DNA of 32,841 bases from Myxococcales bacterium (lineage in GTDB: Bacteria; Myxococcota_A; Polyangia; Polyangiales; Polyangiaceae). Within the stretch, counting starts at the first letter, position 1; every line of letters begins with the position of its first letter. A program made the position numbers and the translations under genes. The notes under the pieces are model-generated. The model was given only the letters and a program-made list of their open reading frames with translations, ran no database searches and had not been told where the DNA came from. Shown in pieces: positions 22,769 through 32,824 of this stretch. Location of the stretch: NCBI GenBank assembly GCA_013297655.1, contig JAAFHV010000088.1:1-32841 (forward strand), read 5' to 3'.

Positions 22769-23791
22769 TTAAACCTTTTCGGCTCGATTCGAGCCCAAGA
22801 GCCCCGCCGGCCGCACCAAGAGCACCGCAATCAACACCACGAACACCGGAGCATCGATGCTTCCCGAGTAGCTCGAGAGCTTCACGAGCTCGCCGAGGAC
22901 CCCCAGGAGCAAGCCGCCCAACATCGCGCCGGGAATGCTGCCAATGCCACCGAGCACCGCCGCGACGAAGGCGCGAGTGCCAATCGCGGTGCCCATGGTG
23001 GGATATACGGAAGACTGGTCGATGCAAAAGAGCACCGCGCCCACCGCCGCGAGCGACGAGCCGAGCGCGAAGGTAGAAGAGATGACCCACGACGTGCGTA
23101 CGCCCATGAGCCGCGCGGCCTCTTCGTTCGAGGAGAGCGCACGCATGGCCTTGCCGAACCAGGTCTTCTTCACGATGAGCTCGAGCCCAATCATGACGAG
23201 CACCGCGACCACCAAAATGATGACTCGCGACTTGCCGACAGGGCCGACACCGGGAATATCCATGCTCCCCGTGATGAGCTGTGGATACGAGCGGTAACGC
23301 GCCGAGAAGAAGAGCTGCGCCGCGTTTTGGAGGAGCACCGACACACCGAGCGCGGTGACGAGCGGCGTGACCCGCACCAGCGCGCCGCGCCCACGCCCAC
23401 GAAGCGGCCTATAGGCGATGCGCTCTACCGTGATGCCGAGGAGCGAAGAGCCGATGATCGCGACGACGATGGTGCACACGAACGACAGGAGCGGGTTCGC
23501 GATCCCGATCGCGCCGAGCACGAAGACGCCCACGTACGCGCCCATCATGAACACCTCGCTGTGCGCGAAGTTGATGAGCTTCAGCACGCCGTACACCATC
23601 GTGTAGCCGAGGGCGACGAGCGCGATCATGGCGCCCTGGGTGAGGCCCGTGACGAGCGTCTCGCCGAGCTTCTGCGGGCCGACCGAACGCGCCACGTAAA
23701 TGAACAGGAGCAGGCCGAGCGCCATGGCCCCCAGCCGCAAGAGCCGCGCTCGCGACGCACCCGCTGCTTGATTGTCAGGGACGGCGACCAT
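22769..23791 (-). CDS. livH: Branched-chain amino-acid-type ABC transporter permease (LivH-like)
   Basis: The 340-residue polytopic protein has about eight hydrophobic segments and LivH hallmarks: LVTGLTQGAMIALVALGYT and MVYGVLKLINFAHSEVFMMG near the N-terminus, the GVRTSWVISSTFALGSSLA coupling region, and VLGGIGSIPGAMLGGLLLG with LLVRPAGLLG near the C-terminus. LivH forms the inner-membrane channel together with LivM. The ATG at 23791 lies 2 nt past the stop of the binding-protein gene; a GTG at 23797 would give a GTGA overlap and is a real alternative. The livM, livG and livF genes expected next are absent: downstream is the repeat region and an oppositely oriented gene. Confidence 0.93.
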   Translation of the reverse strand: MVAVPDNQAAGASRARLLRLGAMALGLLLFIYVARSVGPQKLGETLVTGLTQGAMIALVALGYTMVYGVLKLINFAHSEVFMMGAYVGVFVLGAIGIANPLLSFVCTIVVAIIGSSLLGITVERIAYRPLRGRGRGALVRVTPLVTALGVSVLLQNAAQLFFSARYRSYPQLITGSMDIPGVGPVGKSRVIILVVAVLVMIGLELIVKKTWFGKAMRALSSNEEAARLMGVRTSWVISSTFALGSSLAAVGAVLFCIDQSSVYPTMGTAIGTRAFVAAVLGGIGSIPGAMLGGLLLGVLGELVKLSSYSGSIDAPVFVVLIAVLLVRPAGLLGSNRAEKV

Positions 23792-23793
23792 CG

Positions 23794-24957
23794 TCACTTG
23801 CTCATGAGCTGGGCTGTGTACTTGAACGCGCCGCCCTTCACCTGAACCACGACGATGGGCTTGTTCGCGTTGTGATCTTTGTCGATCGTCAGCGAGCCCG
23901 TCGCGCCGGCGAAATCTTTGGTTTCGGCGAGCGCGGTCTTGATGTTCTCGCGCGTGACCTCGGGGGTGCGTTTCATCGCGTCGAAGAGCAGCTTCGCGGC
24001 GTCGTAGCCTTGCGCGGAGAGGCTCGTGGGCTCCTTCGGCTTGCCCTTGTACGTGTACTTCGCCTTGTACGCGGCGACGAACGAGGCCGAGTTGGGCCAG
24101 GGCACGTCCGGGGCGTAGTGGTTCGTGAAATAGGCTCCCTCGAGCTCCGCCCCCGCGCCGTCGAGCAGCTCGTGCGAGTCCCACCCGTCGCCGCCGACGA
24201 ACATGGTGCCCGGGACGCCGGCCTGTTTGGCCTGGCGCGCGATCTGCACCATCTCGTTGTAATATACAGGTACGAAGATGATCTCGGGCTCCTTCGACTT
24301 GAGCTCCGAGAGGTAGGTCGTGAAGTTCGTTTCGTTCTTCTGGTAGCCCTTGTCGACGACGATCTCGCCGCCGAGCTTCTTGAAGTGGTCTTTGAACGAA
24401 TTCGCGAGCCCTGACGAGTAGTTGTCTTGCGCGGCGTAGAAGAGGCCGGCCTTCTTCTTCTTGAGCGTCTCCCAGACGAAGCGGGCAGCGACGTCGCCCT
24501 GCTGGTCGTCGGTGAAGCACACGCGAAAGACGTAATCGCGATCCTTCGTGACCTCGACCGCGGTCGACGAGGGCGTGATGAGCGGCACCTTCTTCGTGTT
24601 CGCGATGAGGCCGCCCGCCATCGTGCGGCTCGAGGCCACCTCGCCCAAGATCGCGAGCACGTTGTCGCGATCGATGAGCTGACGGACCTTGTTCGACGCC
24701 TCTTGCGGCTGCGACTTGTCGTCCTCGTAGAGGACACGAACCTTCTTGTTCTTGATGCCGCCGGCCTTGTTCAGCTCCTCGACGGCGAGCTCGATGCCTT
24801 CCTTGGTGTCCTCACCGAAGGTGGCGTCGCTGCCGGAGAGCGAGAGGAACGCACCGACCACGAGGTCGTCGGTCTTCTTTTCGCAGCCGGCGGTGCCAGT
24901 GGCAGCGAGGAGACCGAGGGTGACGACCGAGAGTGAAAAGGCGCGACGCGTGAGCAT
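23794..24957 (-). CDS. livJ: Branched-chain amino-acid-type ABC transporter substrate-binding lipoprotein (LivJ-like)
   Basis: The 387-residue periplasmic-binding protein has a signal peptide with an Arg pair (MLTRRAFSLSVVTLGLLAA) and a lipobox cysteine (C25, GTAGC). The class-I fold starts at DLVVGAFLSLSGSDATFGED, with characteristic KEGIELAVEELNKAGGI, LYEDDKSQPQEASNKVRQL, LITPSSTAVEVT and YVFRVCFTDDQQG segments. It binds a small substrate, probably an amino acid or similar carboxylate, and delivers it to the LivH/LivM channel. GGAGG stands about 6 nt before the ATG at 24957, the strongest ribosome-binding site in this part. It is the first gene of a two-gene operon with livH. Confidence 0.95.
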   Translation of the reverse strand: MLTRRAFSLSVVTLGLLAATGTAGCEKKTDDLVVGAFLSLSGSDATFGEDTKEGIELAVEELNKAGGIKNKKVRVLYEDDKSQPQEASNKVRQLIDRDNVLAILGEVASSRTMAGGLIANTKKVPLITPSSTAVEVTKDRDYVFRVCFTDDQQGDVAARFVWETLKKKKAGLFYAAQDNYSSGLANSFKDHFKKLGGEIVVDKGYQKNETNFTTYLSELKSKEPEIIFVPVYYNEMVQIARQAKQAGVPGTMFVGGDGWDSHELLDGAGAELEGAYFTNHYAPDVPWPNSASFVAAYKAKYTYKGKPKEPTSLSAQGYDAAKLLFDAMKRTPEVTRENIKTALAETKDFAGATGSLTIDKDHNANKPIVVVQVKGGAFKYTAQLMSK

Positions 24958-25105
24958 GAGGAACCCTCCGAAGGTGCCTCGTTAGCACGAGCGGCGCGAC
25001 TTTGAGACGACGATGGACCGCGACGGGATCGGAACGACCCGCGCACAACGCGCGGCGGCCACGACGCTGCGCAAATGAGCCGTAGCCGCAGGCCCGGGAT
25101 GCCTC

Positions 25106-25666
25106 TCAGAAGCGGCGGCAGGTCTTGAAGCCACCGAACACGGCCTGGCACGTGGCAGGCGCGGTGCACTCGGCGTTGGTGCCACAGAGCTGAATGGTGC
25201 CCGGCGCGCACGAGGGCTGACACGACGCGCCACCGGTGCTGCCGTTGAACTGCGCGCAGCACACGCTCGCCCCGGCGCAGCTCGCCTTGCCCGAGCAGGA
25301 GAGGGTGCCACCTTGGCAGTCGTCGCCCTTGGCGATGCAGGCGGCGCCCCCTTGTGTGACGCAGCACTCTTGGCTCGCGGCGTTGCAGCTCGCGGTGCCG
25401 CAGGAGATGACCGCGACCGAGCCGTCGACCGAGGGGCTGGGCGGCACGCTTCCGTCTCGCGGCGGGGGGCTCCCGTCGGGGATACCCGGCGACGGCACCG
25501 TCGTGGGGATGGTCGTGCTGGTGGTGGGCGGGCTCGGCGGGCTCGACGTGCCGGTCGAGCTCGTGCCCGAGTCTGCCTCGTCAGGAATGCTGGCGAGCGA
25601 GCCACCGCACGCGGCAAAGGCAAGAGAGAGCGCGACGAAAGAACCAAGAGCGACCACGCGTTTCAT
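25106..25666 (-). CDS. Cys-rich lipoprotein (16 Cys in the C-terminal half)
   Basis: The 186-residue protein starts MKRVVALGSFVALSLAFAAC with a good lipobox (AFAAC, C20). A Ser/Thr/Pro-rich linker to about residue 85 follows, and then a C-terminal domain of about 100 residues with 16 cysteines, including ECC and VCC pairs and repeated GxxSC/GxxxC spacing. Such disulfide-rich domains are frequent on myxobacterial surfaces; the function is unknown. The ATG at 25666 starts the signal. It is divergent from the redoxin lipoprotein gene across 102 nt, and 148 nt upstream of livJ on the same strand. Confidence 0.78.
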   Translation of the reverse strand: MKRVVALGSFVALSLAFAACGGSLASIPDEADSGTSSTGTSSPPSPPTTSTTIPTTVPSPGIPDGSPPPRDGSVPPSPSVDGSVAVISCGTASCNAASQECCVTQGGAACIAKGDDCQGGTLSCSGKASCAGASVCCAQFNGSTGGASCQPSCAPGTIQLCGTNAECTAPATCQAVFGGFKTCRRF

Positions 25667-25768
25667 GGGCGAAACCTTGAGAGGCGCACCGCACGAAGTA
25701 AAGCCAAAATCGCTAGCACGAGCCGCGCCCGCATCGAAAAAGTGCGAGCGACATCGTAGGCTTCGCCC

Positions 25769-26515
25769 ATGCGCCCCTTCCCCTACATCCATTCGCTCTC
25801 GCTCGTCGTCACGGTGCTCCTCGCCTCTGCGTGCAATGACGCAGCGTCACCACCGAAGGTCGCCGCCGAGCCGCCGAGCGCGCCTATCTCGCCCGTGTCG
25901 GTCGCGAGCGCAGTCGCGAGCGCATCCACGCCGGCGACTCCCGCGGCCCCCGGAGCTGCAATCGCGAAAGCCGAAGTCGGAAGAGCGGCCCCCGATTTCG
26001 AGCTCCGCGACATCGACGGAAAAGCGGTGAAGCTCTCGGCCTTCAAAGGCAAAGTGGTGGTGCTGGAGTGGTTCAACCCAGGTTGTCCGTTCGTGAAGGC
26101 GGCGCACACCAAGGGCACCCTCAAGACCGCCGCGAAAGACGCGATGGCCAAGGGCGCGGTTTGGCTCGCCATCAACTCGGCAGCCGAGGGCTACCAGGGA
26201 TTCGGGCCCGAGGCGAACCGCGACGGCGCGAACAAGCTCGGGTTGACGCACCCCATCCTGCTCGATCCGGCGGGCGAGGTGGGTCACGCCTACGGCGCCA
26301 CGAACACCCCGCATTTGTTCGTGATCGACGAAGCCGGGACACTGGTTTATCGCGGAGCGGCCGACAACTCCCCGGATGGCGAGGGGGAGTCTCCCACCGC
26401 GGGAAAGCTGGTGTCTTACGTGAGCACCACCTTGGCCGACCTGGCCGCGAAGCGCCCGGTCAGCGTGGCGACCACCCAGGCGTACGGATGCAGCGTCAAG
26501 TACGCGAAAAAGTAG
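25769..26515 (+). CDS. Redoxin (thioredoxin-fold) lipoprotein with a single active-site-like Cys
   Basis: The 248-residue protein has a signal peptide and lipobox (LLASAC, C22), an Ala/Pro/Ser linker to about residue 68, and an AhpC/TSA-redoxin domain: VGRAAPDFELRDIDGKAVKL, FKGKVVVLEWFNPGCPFVK (C106), then AVWLAINSAAEG, LLDPAGEVGHAYGATNTPHLFVID and VYRGAADNSP. This fits the redoxin subfamily with a CPFV motif (N-P-x-C-P-F-V) instead of CxxC. C106 is the only cysteine of the active site; another lies near the C-terminus (AYGCSVKYAKK). It is likely periplasmic and may act as peroxiredoxin or thiol reductant. The ATG at 25769 is used. Confidence 0.88.
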   Translation: MRPFPYIHSLSLVVTVLLASACNDAASPPKVAAEPPSAPISPVSVASAVASASTPATPAAPGAAIAKAEVGRAAPDFELRDIDGKAVKLSAFKGKVVVLEWFNPGCPFVKAAHTKGTLKTAAKDAMAKGAVWLAINSAAEGYQGFGPEANRDGANKLGLTHPILLDPAGEVGHAYGATNTPHLFVIDEAGTLVYRGAADNSPDGEGESPTAGKLVSYVSTTLADLAAKRPVSVATTQAYGCSVKYAKK

Positions 26516-26835
26516 GCCACCCGTCTCATCGAAACGCCTACGCAAAGTTCGCAGACTGTCCGCCGCGGCGCACACCACGACGCATAGGCGCCAATCACCG
26601 GCTCCGCGCGACCGTCAAAAGATGCAATCGAAGCAACGAGTTACGCCAAAGTCGGCGCGGCGTCGGTGGAGGGTTCTGCGGGCGGCACGCGGCCTGGCGG
26701 CCTTATCGCCGAGCGCGCCCGAGAAACCCGGTTCCAGTGTAGGCGGCGATTCCCGGTTCCGGTCGGACGGACAATCGACACGACGCTCCTTCGCTGTACT
26801 CGACATTCACGAGCCGACCGCGCGATGCTCGGAGG
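26516..26835. other. 320-nt intergenic region
   Basis: I see no gene, repeat or clear promoter here. Arg-rich open frames on both strands look like GC-driven noise. It separates two co-oriented genes. Confidence 0.5.
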
Positions 26836-27276
26836 GTGAACCCACGATCGTCCTCGGGCTCTCTCGAATCCACGTTGAACGCGATGGCGATGGCATTCGC
26901 GACGAACATGGTGGCCCTCGCGCGAACATCGTCGATCGACGCGATCGTGGCGCTCGAGCCCGGGCCCGCAGCCTCGACGGTGAAGACCCCTGCCGCTCCG
27001 TCCGCCGACGATTTGCAAGGTCTCGTTCCGCGCCCGTTCGCGCCCCTCGAGAGGGGTAGAACGCGGTCGGCTGCGCTCGTCAAGCGAATGGTGAAGCTGG
27101 TCGAGACCATGCCGTGGCCTGCCCGCTCGCGCGAGCTCCAGGCCCTTTTGGGTATCTCGAAGGACCGATTCCTCCGCGTCGCGAACCTCGCCCTCGACAT
27201 GAACCTCGTGCGCCGAACGGGGCAAAAGGGCGGCGTCAAATACCTGCCGATCAAGGGCCGCTCGAACGGCGAGTGA
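26836..27276 (+). CDS. Small putative winged-helix DNA-binding protein
   Basis: The 146-residue protein has an N-terminal helical part (LNAMAMAFATNMVALARTSSIDAIVAL), a Pro/Ala linker, and a C-terminal domain of about 60 residues (MVKLVETMPWPARSREL, QALLGISKDRFLRVANLALD, MNLVRRTGQKGGVKYLPIK). The pattern 'helix, ARSRELQALLGISKDRFLRVANLAL, LVRRTGQKGGVKYLP wing' fits a winged helix like those that read promoters or nucleoid sites. The GTG at 26836 overlaps a GGAGG that stands too close to it; the Met at 26884 is a possible alternative. The family was not recognised by name. The regulon is unknown. Confidence 0.65.
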   Translation: MNPRSSSGSLESTLNAMAMAFATNMVALARTSSIDAIVALEPGPAASTVKTPAAPSADDLQGLVPRPFAPLERGRTRSAALVKRMVKLVETMPWPARSRELQALLGISKDRFLRVANLALDMNLVRRTGQKGGVKYLPIKGRSNGE

Positions 27277-27380
27277 GGCGGGCGCATGAGCGAGCGCACG
27301 AGCGGTTTGCCGCGCCAACTTTGGCGGCTAGCGAAGACCAGGCGGCGCGAGGCACCGAACGATTGGCGCCCCAAAAGAGA

Positions 27381-27410
27381 CGCGGGTACGAGCGCTTGCC
27401 CGTACCCGCG
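27381..27410. terminator. Perfect 10-bp stem, 10-nt loop terminator between convergent genes
   Basis: CGCGGGTACG and CGTACCCGCG pair perfectly around a 10-nt loop between the convergent stops at 27276 and 27432. On the minus strand the hairpin is followed by a T-richer stretch (TCTCTTTT), so it most likely ends the dihydropyrimidinase transcript and may act on both sides. Confidence 0.7.
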
Positions 27411-27431
27411 ACGACACGACGTTAGCAGCCG

Positions 27432-28949
<1,518 letters not shown>

Positions 28950-29083
28950 TCAAACGGAGAACCGAAGCGAGATCCCTTTTGGGCCTATTTTTTCCCAGTG
29001 ACGCAACGCTTCCGAACCGGCGCATGCCGCGCGCGGGCTCGAATGAAACGGCCCCGAGCGACACCGGCCGAGGGATGCGGGAC

Positions 29084-30706
29084 TCAGGGGCTCTTCGCGA
29101 ACGCAGCCCGCGCCGCGCGGGTCGCGGTGGTGAAGCGGGCCGGCATCGGGGCGGTCACGAAGCGATCGCCGCGGAGCTCGAAGACCTCGGGCGGCCAGGG
29201 AAACGGCGCGCCAGCCTCACGATCACGAGAGACGCCGAGCAACCCGTCGCGCGAAGCGCCGAGCGGAACGACCCGGTTCGCCGAAGGGGCCGCGAGCAGC
29301 TTGCCGCCGCGTACGAGCGCCGCCACGTGCGGCATCGACGTCATCGCTCCGCCTTCGATCTCGCTGCCTCCGAAGAGGGTCTCGCGCTCGCCGTCGCCGT
29401 CGAAGTCGCCGGAATGATCGAGGGTGAGGGACTTCACGTGGTGCCACTCCCCGCGCCATCGCGAGCGCGCGCCGGCGATCTTCGTCGTGCGGTCCTTCGT
29501 GTGGAGGAACAGCTCGGCGTGGCGGAGGGAGGGCGTATCGGCGGAGCGCTCGGCGTGCTCCACGAGGAACGGCGTCGCTCCTTGGCTACGACACCCGAAC
29601 GTGACCGTGACGGGGCCATCGAGATCGGCGAGCCGCGCCGTCGCGCTCGCACGAACCCTCGCGATCGCCTCCGCGCGCAGCTCGGTCGCGGGCTTCCCGG
29701 CGGGTTCTTTGCACTCTGCAACGATCGCCGGGGGGAGCGCTTTCCATACGTCGGCGGAGGGATCGGGGCGCGCGTCCGTCGCGGCGCTGGGGGGTGTCGG
29801 CTCGTCGTAGCGAGGGAGTGAGGCGAGGATCCGCGCGGCTTCGGGATCGGACGCGCCGAGAGCGACGAGGCGCCCGCGCCGGGCGGAGAGGTCAAAGGTC
29901 GATACACCATCTCCGCAGAGCTCGAGGGCATAAGAGCGACGCGCTGCGGGGAGGTCCTTCGCGAAGCGTTCTTGCCCGTCGCTCCTATTCGCGCCGGTGC
30001 GCGCGAAGCTGACCCGTGTCACGTCCTCGGGGAGGGCGAGCTCGCCGAGATTGGCGTCGGCGGGGACGATGTCGAGAACGAAGCGCGCGCCGCTCGTCGC
30101 CACCTCGAAGGTGCGATCGCCGGTGAGGTGCTCGCGGAGCTCGACCGTGCCGCTCGCGAACCAAACGGCGAAGGAGCAGTCCTGTCCGAACAGCGGCGAA
30201 GGAGCGCAGCGCGACACGAGCGCCTCGTCGGTCCCGTCTCCGTCGAAATCGCGTACGTCGACGAGCGTCCCTTCGACCTTCGACACGGCGCCGGACGACG
30301 CGAGCAACACGAGCGCGCCACTCTGCCCCGAAGCGTTTCCGGCCATCGGATCGTCGTACGAGACGTCGACGAGGCGTCCACCTCGGGCCGACGGCGCGCG
30401 GCCTACCCGAAGCCCCTGCCGGCGCGGGAACGACGTCCGAATCGCACGAACGAGCGCCTCTCGCGCCTCGTCGTCGAGCGGATCCCGAGCGGTAGGGAGC
30501 GACGCGGGCGGGTGGTCGGGCGAGGCTTTCATTTTGGTGCAGAGTGCAACCAACACGTCCTCCGCCGTCGGGGCGGCCGTCGCCACGCTCGGCGACGGGG
30601 CGACGGAGACAGTCACCGGAGGCGCGGGATCGGCCGGCGGGGCGCAGGCGACGGCGACGGCGACGAGGCCGAGAGCGAGGACGACGGGGGCGAGCACGAG
30701 GCGCAT
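29084..30706 (-). CDS. Lipoprotein with VCBS/FG-GAP-like calcium loops
   Basis: The 540-residue protein starts MRLVLAPVVLALGLVAVAVAC (lipobox VAVAC, C21), followed by a Pro/Ser/Val-rich spacer. Two calcium-loop-like motifs stand out: VDVRDFDGDGTDEAL and HSGDFDGDGERETL, as in FG-GAP/VCBS propeller repeats or EF-hand-like loops. Between them lie strand-rich stretches and further Cys (SRCAPSP, GQDCSFAVWF, LELCGDG, ECKEPAG, FGCRSQG), so disulfides are likely. The C-terminal part (VPLGASRDGLLGVSRDREAG, WPPEVFELRGDRFV) has a similar repeated-strand character. The function is unknown; it is a probable surface or periplasmic lipoprotein. The start ATG at 30706 is divergent from the TVP38-like gene, 147 nt apart. 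Confidence 0.8.
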   Translation of the reverse strand: MRLVLAPVVLALGLVAVAVACAPPADPAPPVTVSVAPSPSVATAAPTAEDVLVALCTKMKASPDHPPASLPTARDPLDDEAREALVRAIRTSFPRRQGLRVGRAPSARGGRLVDVSYDDPMAGNASGQSGALVLLASSGAVSKVEGTLVDVRDFDGDGTDEALVSRCAPSPLFGQDCSFAVWFASGTVELREHLTGDRTFEVATSGARFVLDIVPADANLGELALPEDVTRVSFARTGANRSDGQERFAKDLPAARRSYALELCGDGVSTFDLSARRGRLVALGASDPEAARILASLPRYDEPTPPSAATDARPDPSADVWKALPPAIVAECKEPAGKPATELRAEAIARVRASATARLADLDGPVTVTFGCRSQGATPFLVEHAERSADTPSLRHAELFLHTKDRTTKIAGARSRWRGEWHHVKSLTLDHSGDFDGDGERETLFGGSEIEGGAMTSMPHVAALVRGGKLLAAPSANRVVPLGASRDGLLGVSRDREAGAPFPWPPEVFELRGDRFVTAPMPARFTTATRAARAAFAKSP

Positions 30707-30853
30707 GTGGACTGCCGAACGCCGAACGCGAAGGCCATATTCCGTCGCTCGATCCGCGGTCCGGGCTCGAAATTCGTCCGATCTCCGTCTCGACTACGTA
30801 GCTTTACGCGTGGCTCGTGGCCCGGCCCGGCGCGCGGTGGTAACGCTGAGTCG

Positions 30854-31564
30854 GTGCAGATACGCGCGTCGAGAACCGTGGTGTGGGCGCGCATCGGGCT
30901 CGTGCTGTTCGTCGTGGTCGTCGCGATCGTGGCACAGCGGCTCGGCCTCTACACGGAGCTCGCGAATCCGGCCGCGCTCCCGGCGAAGATCGCCGCCCTC
31001 GGCGCCCTCGGGTATCTCGCCTTCGTCGTCACGTACGCGCTCGTTCAGCCGTTCGGACCTCCCGGCACGCTCTTCGTGGTCGTCGCGTCGCTGGTGTGGC
31101 CGTGGCCAATCGCGTTCACCCTCTCCATGCTCGGGACGATGGGAGCGAGCGTGGTGGGTTTCTCGTTCGCGCGCTTCGTCGCCCGCGACTTCGTGGAGAA
31201 GCGCATCCCCGCGCGCTTCCGCAAATACGACGAGGCGCTCGAAAAGCGCGGGTTCGTCACCGTCGCGATCATGCGCCTCGTGTTCTGGATGCCCCCCCTC
31301 CTCCACGCCTTTTTCGGAGTCTCGAAGGTGCGCTTTTGGACGCACTTCTGGGGCTCGTTCGTGGGCTATCTGATTCCGCTCTTCGTGATGAGCTACTTCG
31401 GCCCGAAGGCGCTCGGATTCATCAAAGATTTGCCCCCTGCGGCGTGGGCGGCGGTCGTGGCCACGCTGCTCTTCGTCGTGCTCGTCACGCTCGGTATCCG
31501 AAAGATGAGGGCGCGCCGCGAGAGCCTCGCGACACGCCCCGATTCGGCACGAACGCCGACGTGA
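30854..31564 (+). CDS. TVP38/TMEM64 (DedA-like) family membrane protein
   Basis: The 236-residue polytopic protein has five or six hydrophobic segments. The TVP38/TMEM64 pattern is visible: VQPFGPPGTLFVVVASLVWP, the GASVVGFSFARFVARDFVEK segment with re-entrant character, and MRLVFWMPPLLHAFFGVSK followed by FWGSFVGYLIPLFVMSYFGP. Family members include lipid scramblases or flippases and envelope-homeostasis proteins; the substrate here is unknown. The GTG at 30854 is chosen (a GTG at 30878 is possible). No ribosome-binding site is clear. It converges with the propeller gene at 31575, with 10 nt between stops. The C-terminus after the last segment is basic and likely cytoplasmic. Confidence 0.9.
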   Translation: MQIRASRTVVWARIGLVLFVVVVAIVAQRLGLYTELANPAALPAKIAALGALGYLAFVVTYALVQPFGPPGTLFVVVASLVWPWPIAFTLSMLGTMGASVVGFSFARFVARDFVEKRIPARFRKYDEALEKRGFVTVAIMRLVFWMPPLLHAFFGVSKVRFWTHFWGSFVGYLIPLFVMSYFGPKALGFIKDLPPAAWAAVVATLLFVVLVTLGIRKMRARRESLATRPDSARTPT

Positions 31565-31574
31565 CCGGCCTCGC

Positions 31575-32824
31575 TCAGGGGATGTCGCGGATGAAGAGGC
31601 CCTTCGCCGCTTCCGTGTAGACGATCTGCTTTCCGCCCGGGGCGACGAGGGCGCCGATCTCCGCGCCCTTCGTGAGCGACACGGATGCGGTCGGGGCGGC
31701 GGGGTCGAGCGTCTTGAAATCGACGACGTCGACTTGGCGGCCGTCGACCGTGATTTCTCGCTGGTTGTCGCCGACGACCACCTTGTCGGTGCCGTCGATC
31801 TTGCCGAGGAACACGGCGATCGCGCCGAGATCGACCTCCGCTCCGGCGGCGACCGGCTTTGCCTTGAGGGTCGCCGCGGCCGGGTTCGGGACCCAAAGCG
31901 CGTACTTGCTGCCGAGGGTGAACCCGAAGTCGATCGCGGTCGCGGTGGGCACGAGCGTGACCGGCACTGCGGCGGCGGCGGTGGCCGAGAGCTGAAGATC
32001 GAACAGGGTGCCGAACTGGCCACCAGGGGCGAGCTTGTGCGAGAGCACGGTCTTGAAATCGGGGGCGACACCGAGAATGCCGAGGAGCCCAGAATTGGCC
32101 ACGAGCTCGGTGGGGTTCGCGGGGGCGACGGCGGCCGCCTTCTTGAGCGCGCCGAGGCGGGTGCGATAGACCACTTGGCTGCCGTCGGTCGAGATCACGC
32201 CCTCGGCGACGCCGGCCGCTTCGATCGCGAGCTCCGTCACCGCGGTGGCGCCGAGGGAGTAAACGGCAGCGTCCCCGCCGGTGCCGCCGGCCGTGATGCG
32301 TTTGGCGGAGAACACCTTGTCGCCAGTGCCGTTCATCGAAAGGAAGCCGGGGGCGAGGCCGGTGTCGATTTGGAGGATCTCGCCCGCGGCGTTGGTGCGG
32401 CGCGCGGTGGCGGTGATCACGTTGCCGGTGCAGGTGCTGGTGAAGAGGTTCTGCGCGACGAACGTGTAGAATGCAAAACAAGGGTTCGTGTCGCTGCCGT
32501 CGCCGAGGTTCGCCTGCACGACGACGGGGCTATTCGCGGCGAGGGTGGAGGGGCCGGTCACGAGCTCGAGCGTCGCGGAGGCGCCGGCGCCCACTTGGCG
32601 CACGAACGCGACCCGCGCTCCGTCGTTGGTCCCGTCGACCTCGAAGATGGGAGACACCGCGGCGGCCTCTTTCAAGCCGTTCGCCTTCGACCAAATCGAG
32701 AGCTTGCCGAGCTCGGTGTCGCCGTCGACCCCGGTCCAAATCCCGACCACACCGCCGATGACGCTGACCACGTCGTCGGTCGCTTCGCCCTCGATTTTCA
32801 GGTCCGGAACGATCACCGTGGGGG
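31575..32824 (-). CDS. Beta-propeller-like protein, 5' truncated by the contig end
   Basis: At least 413 residues are visible from a GTG at 32816 to the stop at 31575. The frame stays open to the right up to the adapter at 32825, so the true N-terminus, and any signal peptide, is missing. The protein consists of repeated units of about 40-50 residues with strands such as VVGIWTGVDGDTELGKLSIW, ARVAFVRQVGAGASATLELV, KVFSAKRITAGG, SQVVYRTRLG, KYALWVPNP, KVVVGDNQRE and KQIVYTEAAKGLFIRDIP. This fits a TolB/YVTN-like propeller, similar in style to the lipoprotein at 13942-15054. Two cysteines occur in the visible part (NPCFAF, STCTG). The function is unknown. Confidence 0.75.

Noticed and set aside
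22515-23090. Minus-strand frames overlapping livH and the repeat cluster
   Set aside because: Arg/Gly-rich shadows of livH; the repeat cluster has no coding signal.
29972-30853. Upstream extension of the TVP38-like frame
   Set aside because: This part is antisense to the VCBS-like lipoprotein and is Arg/Glu-rich; the protein begins near the GTG at 30854.
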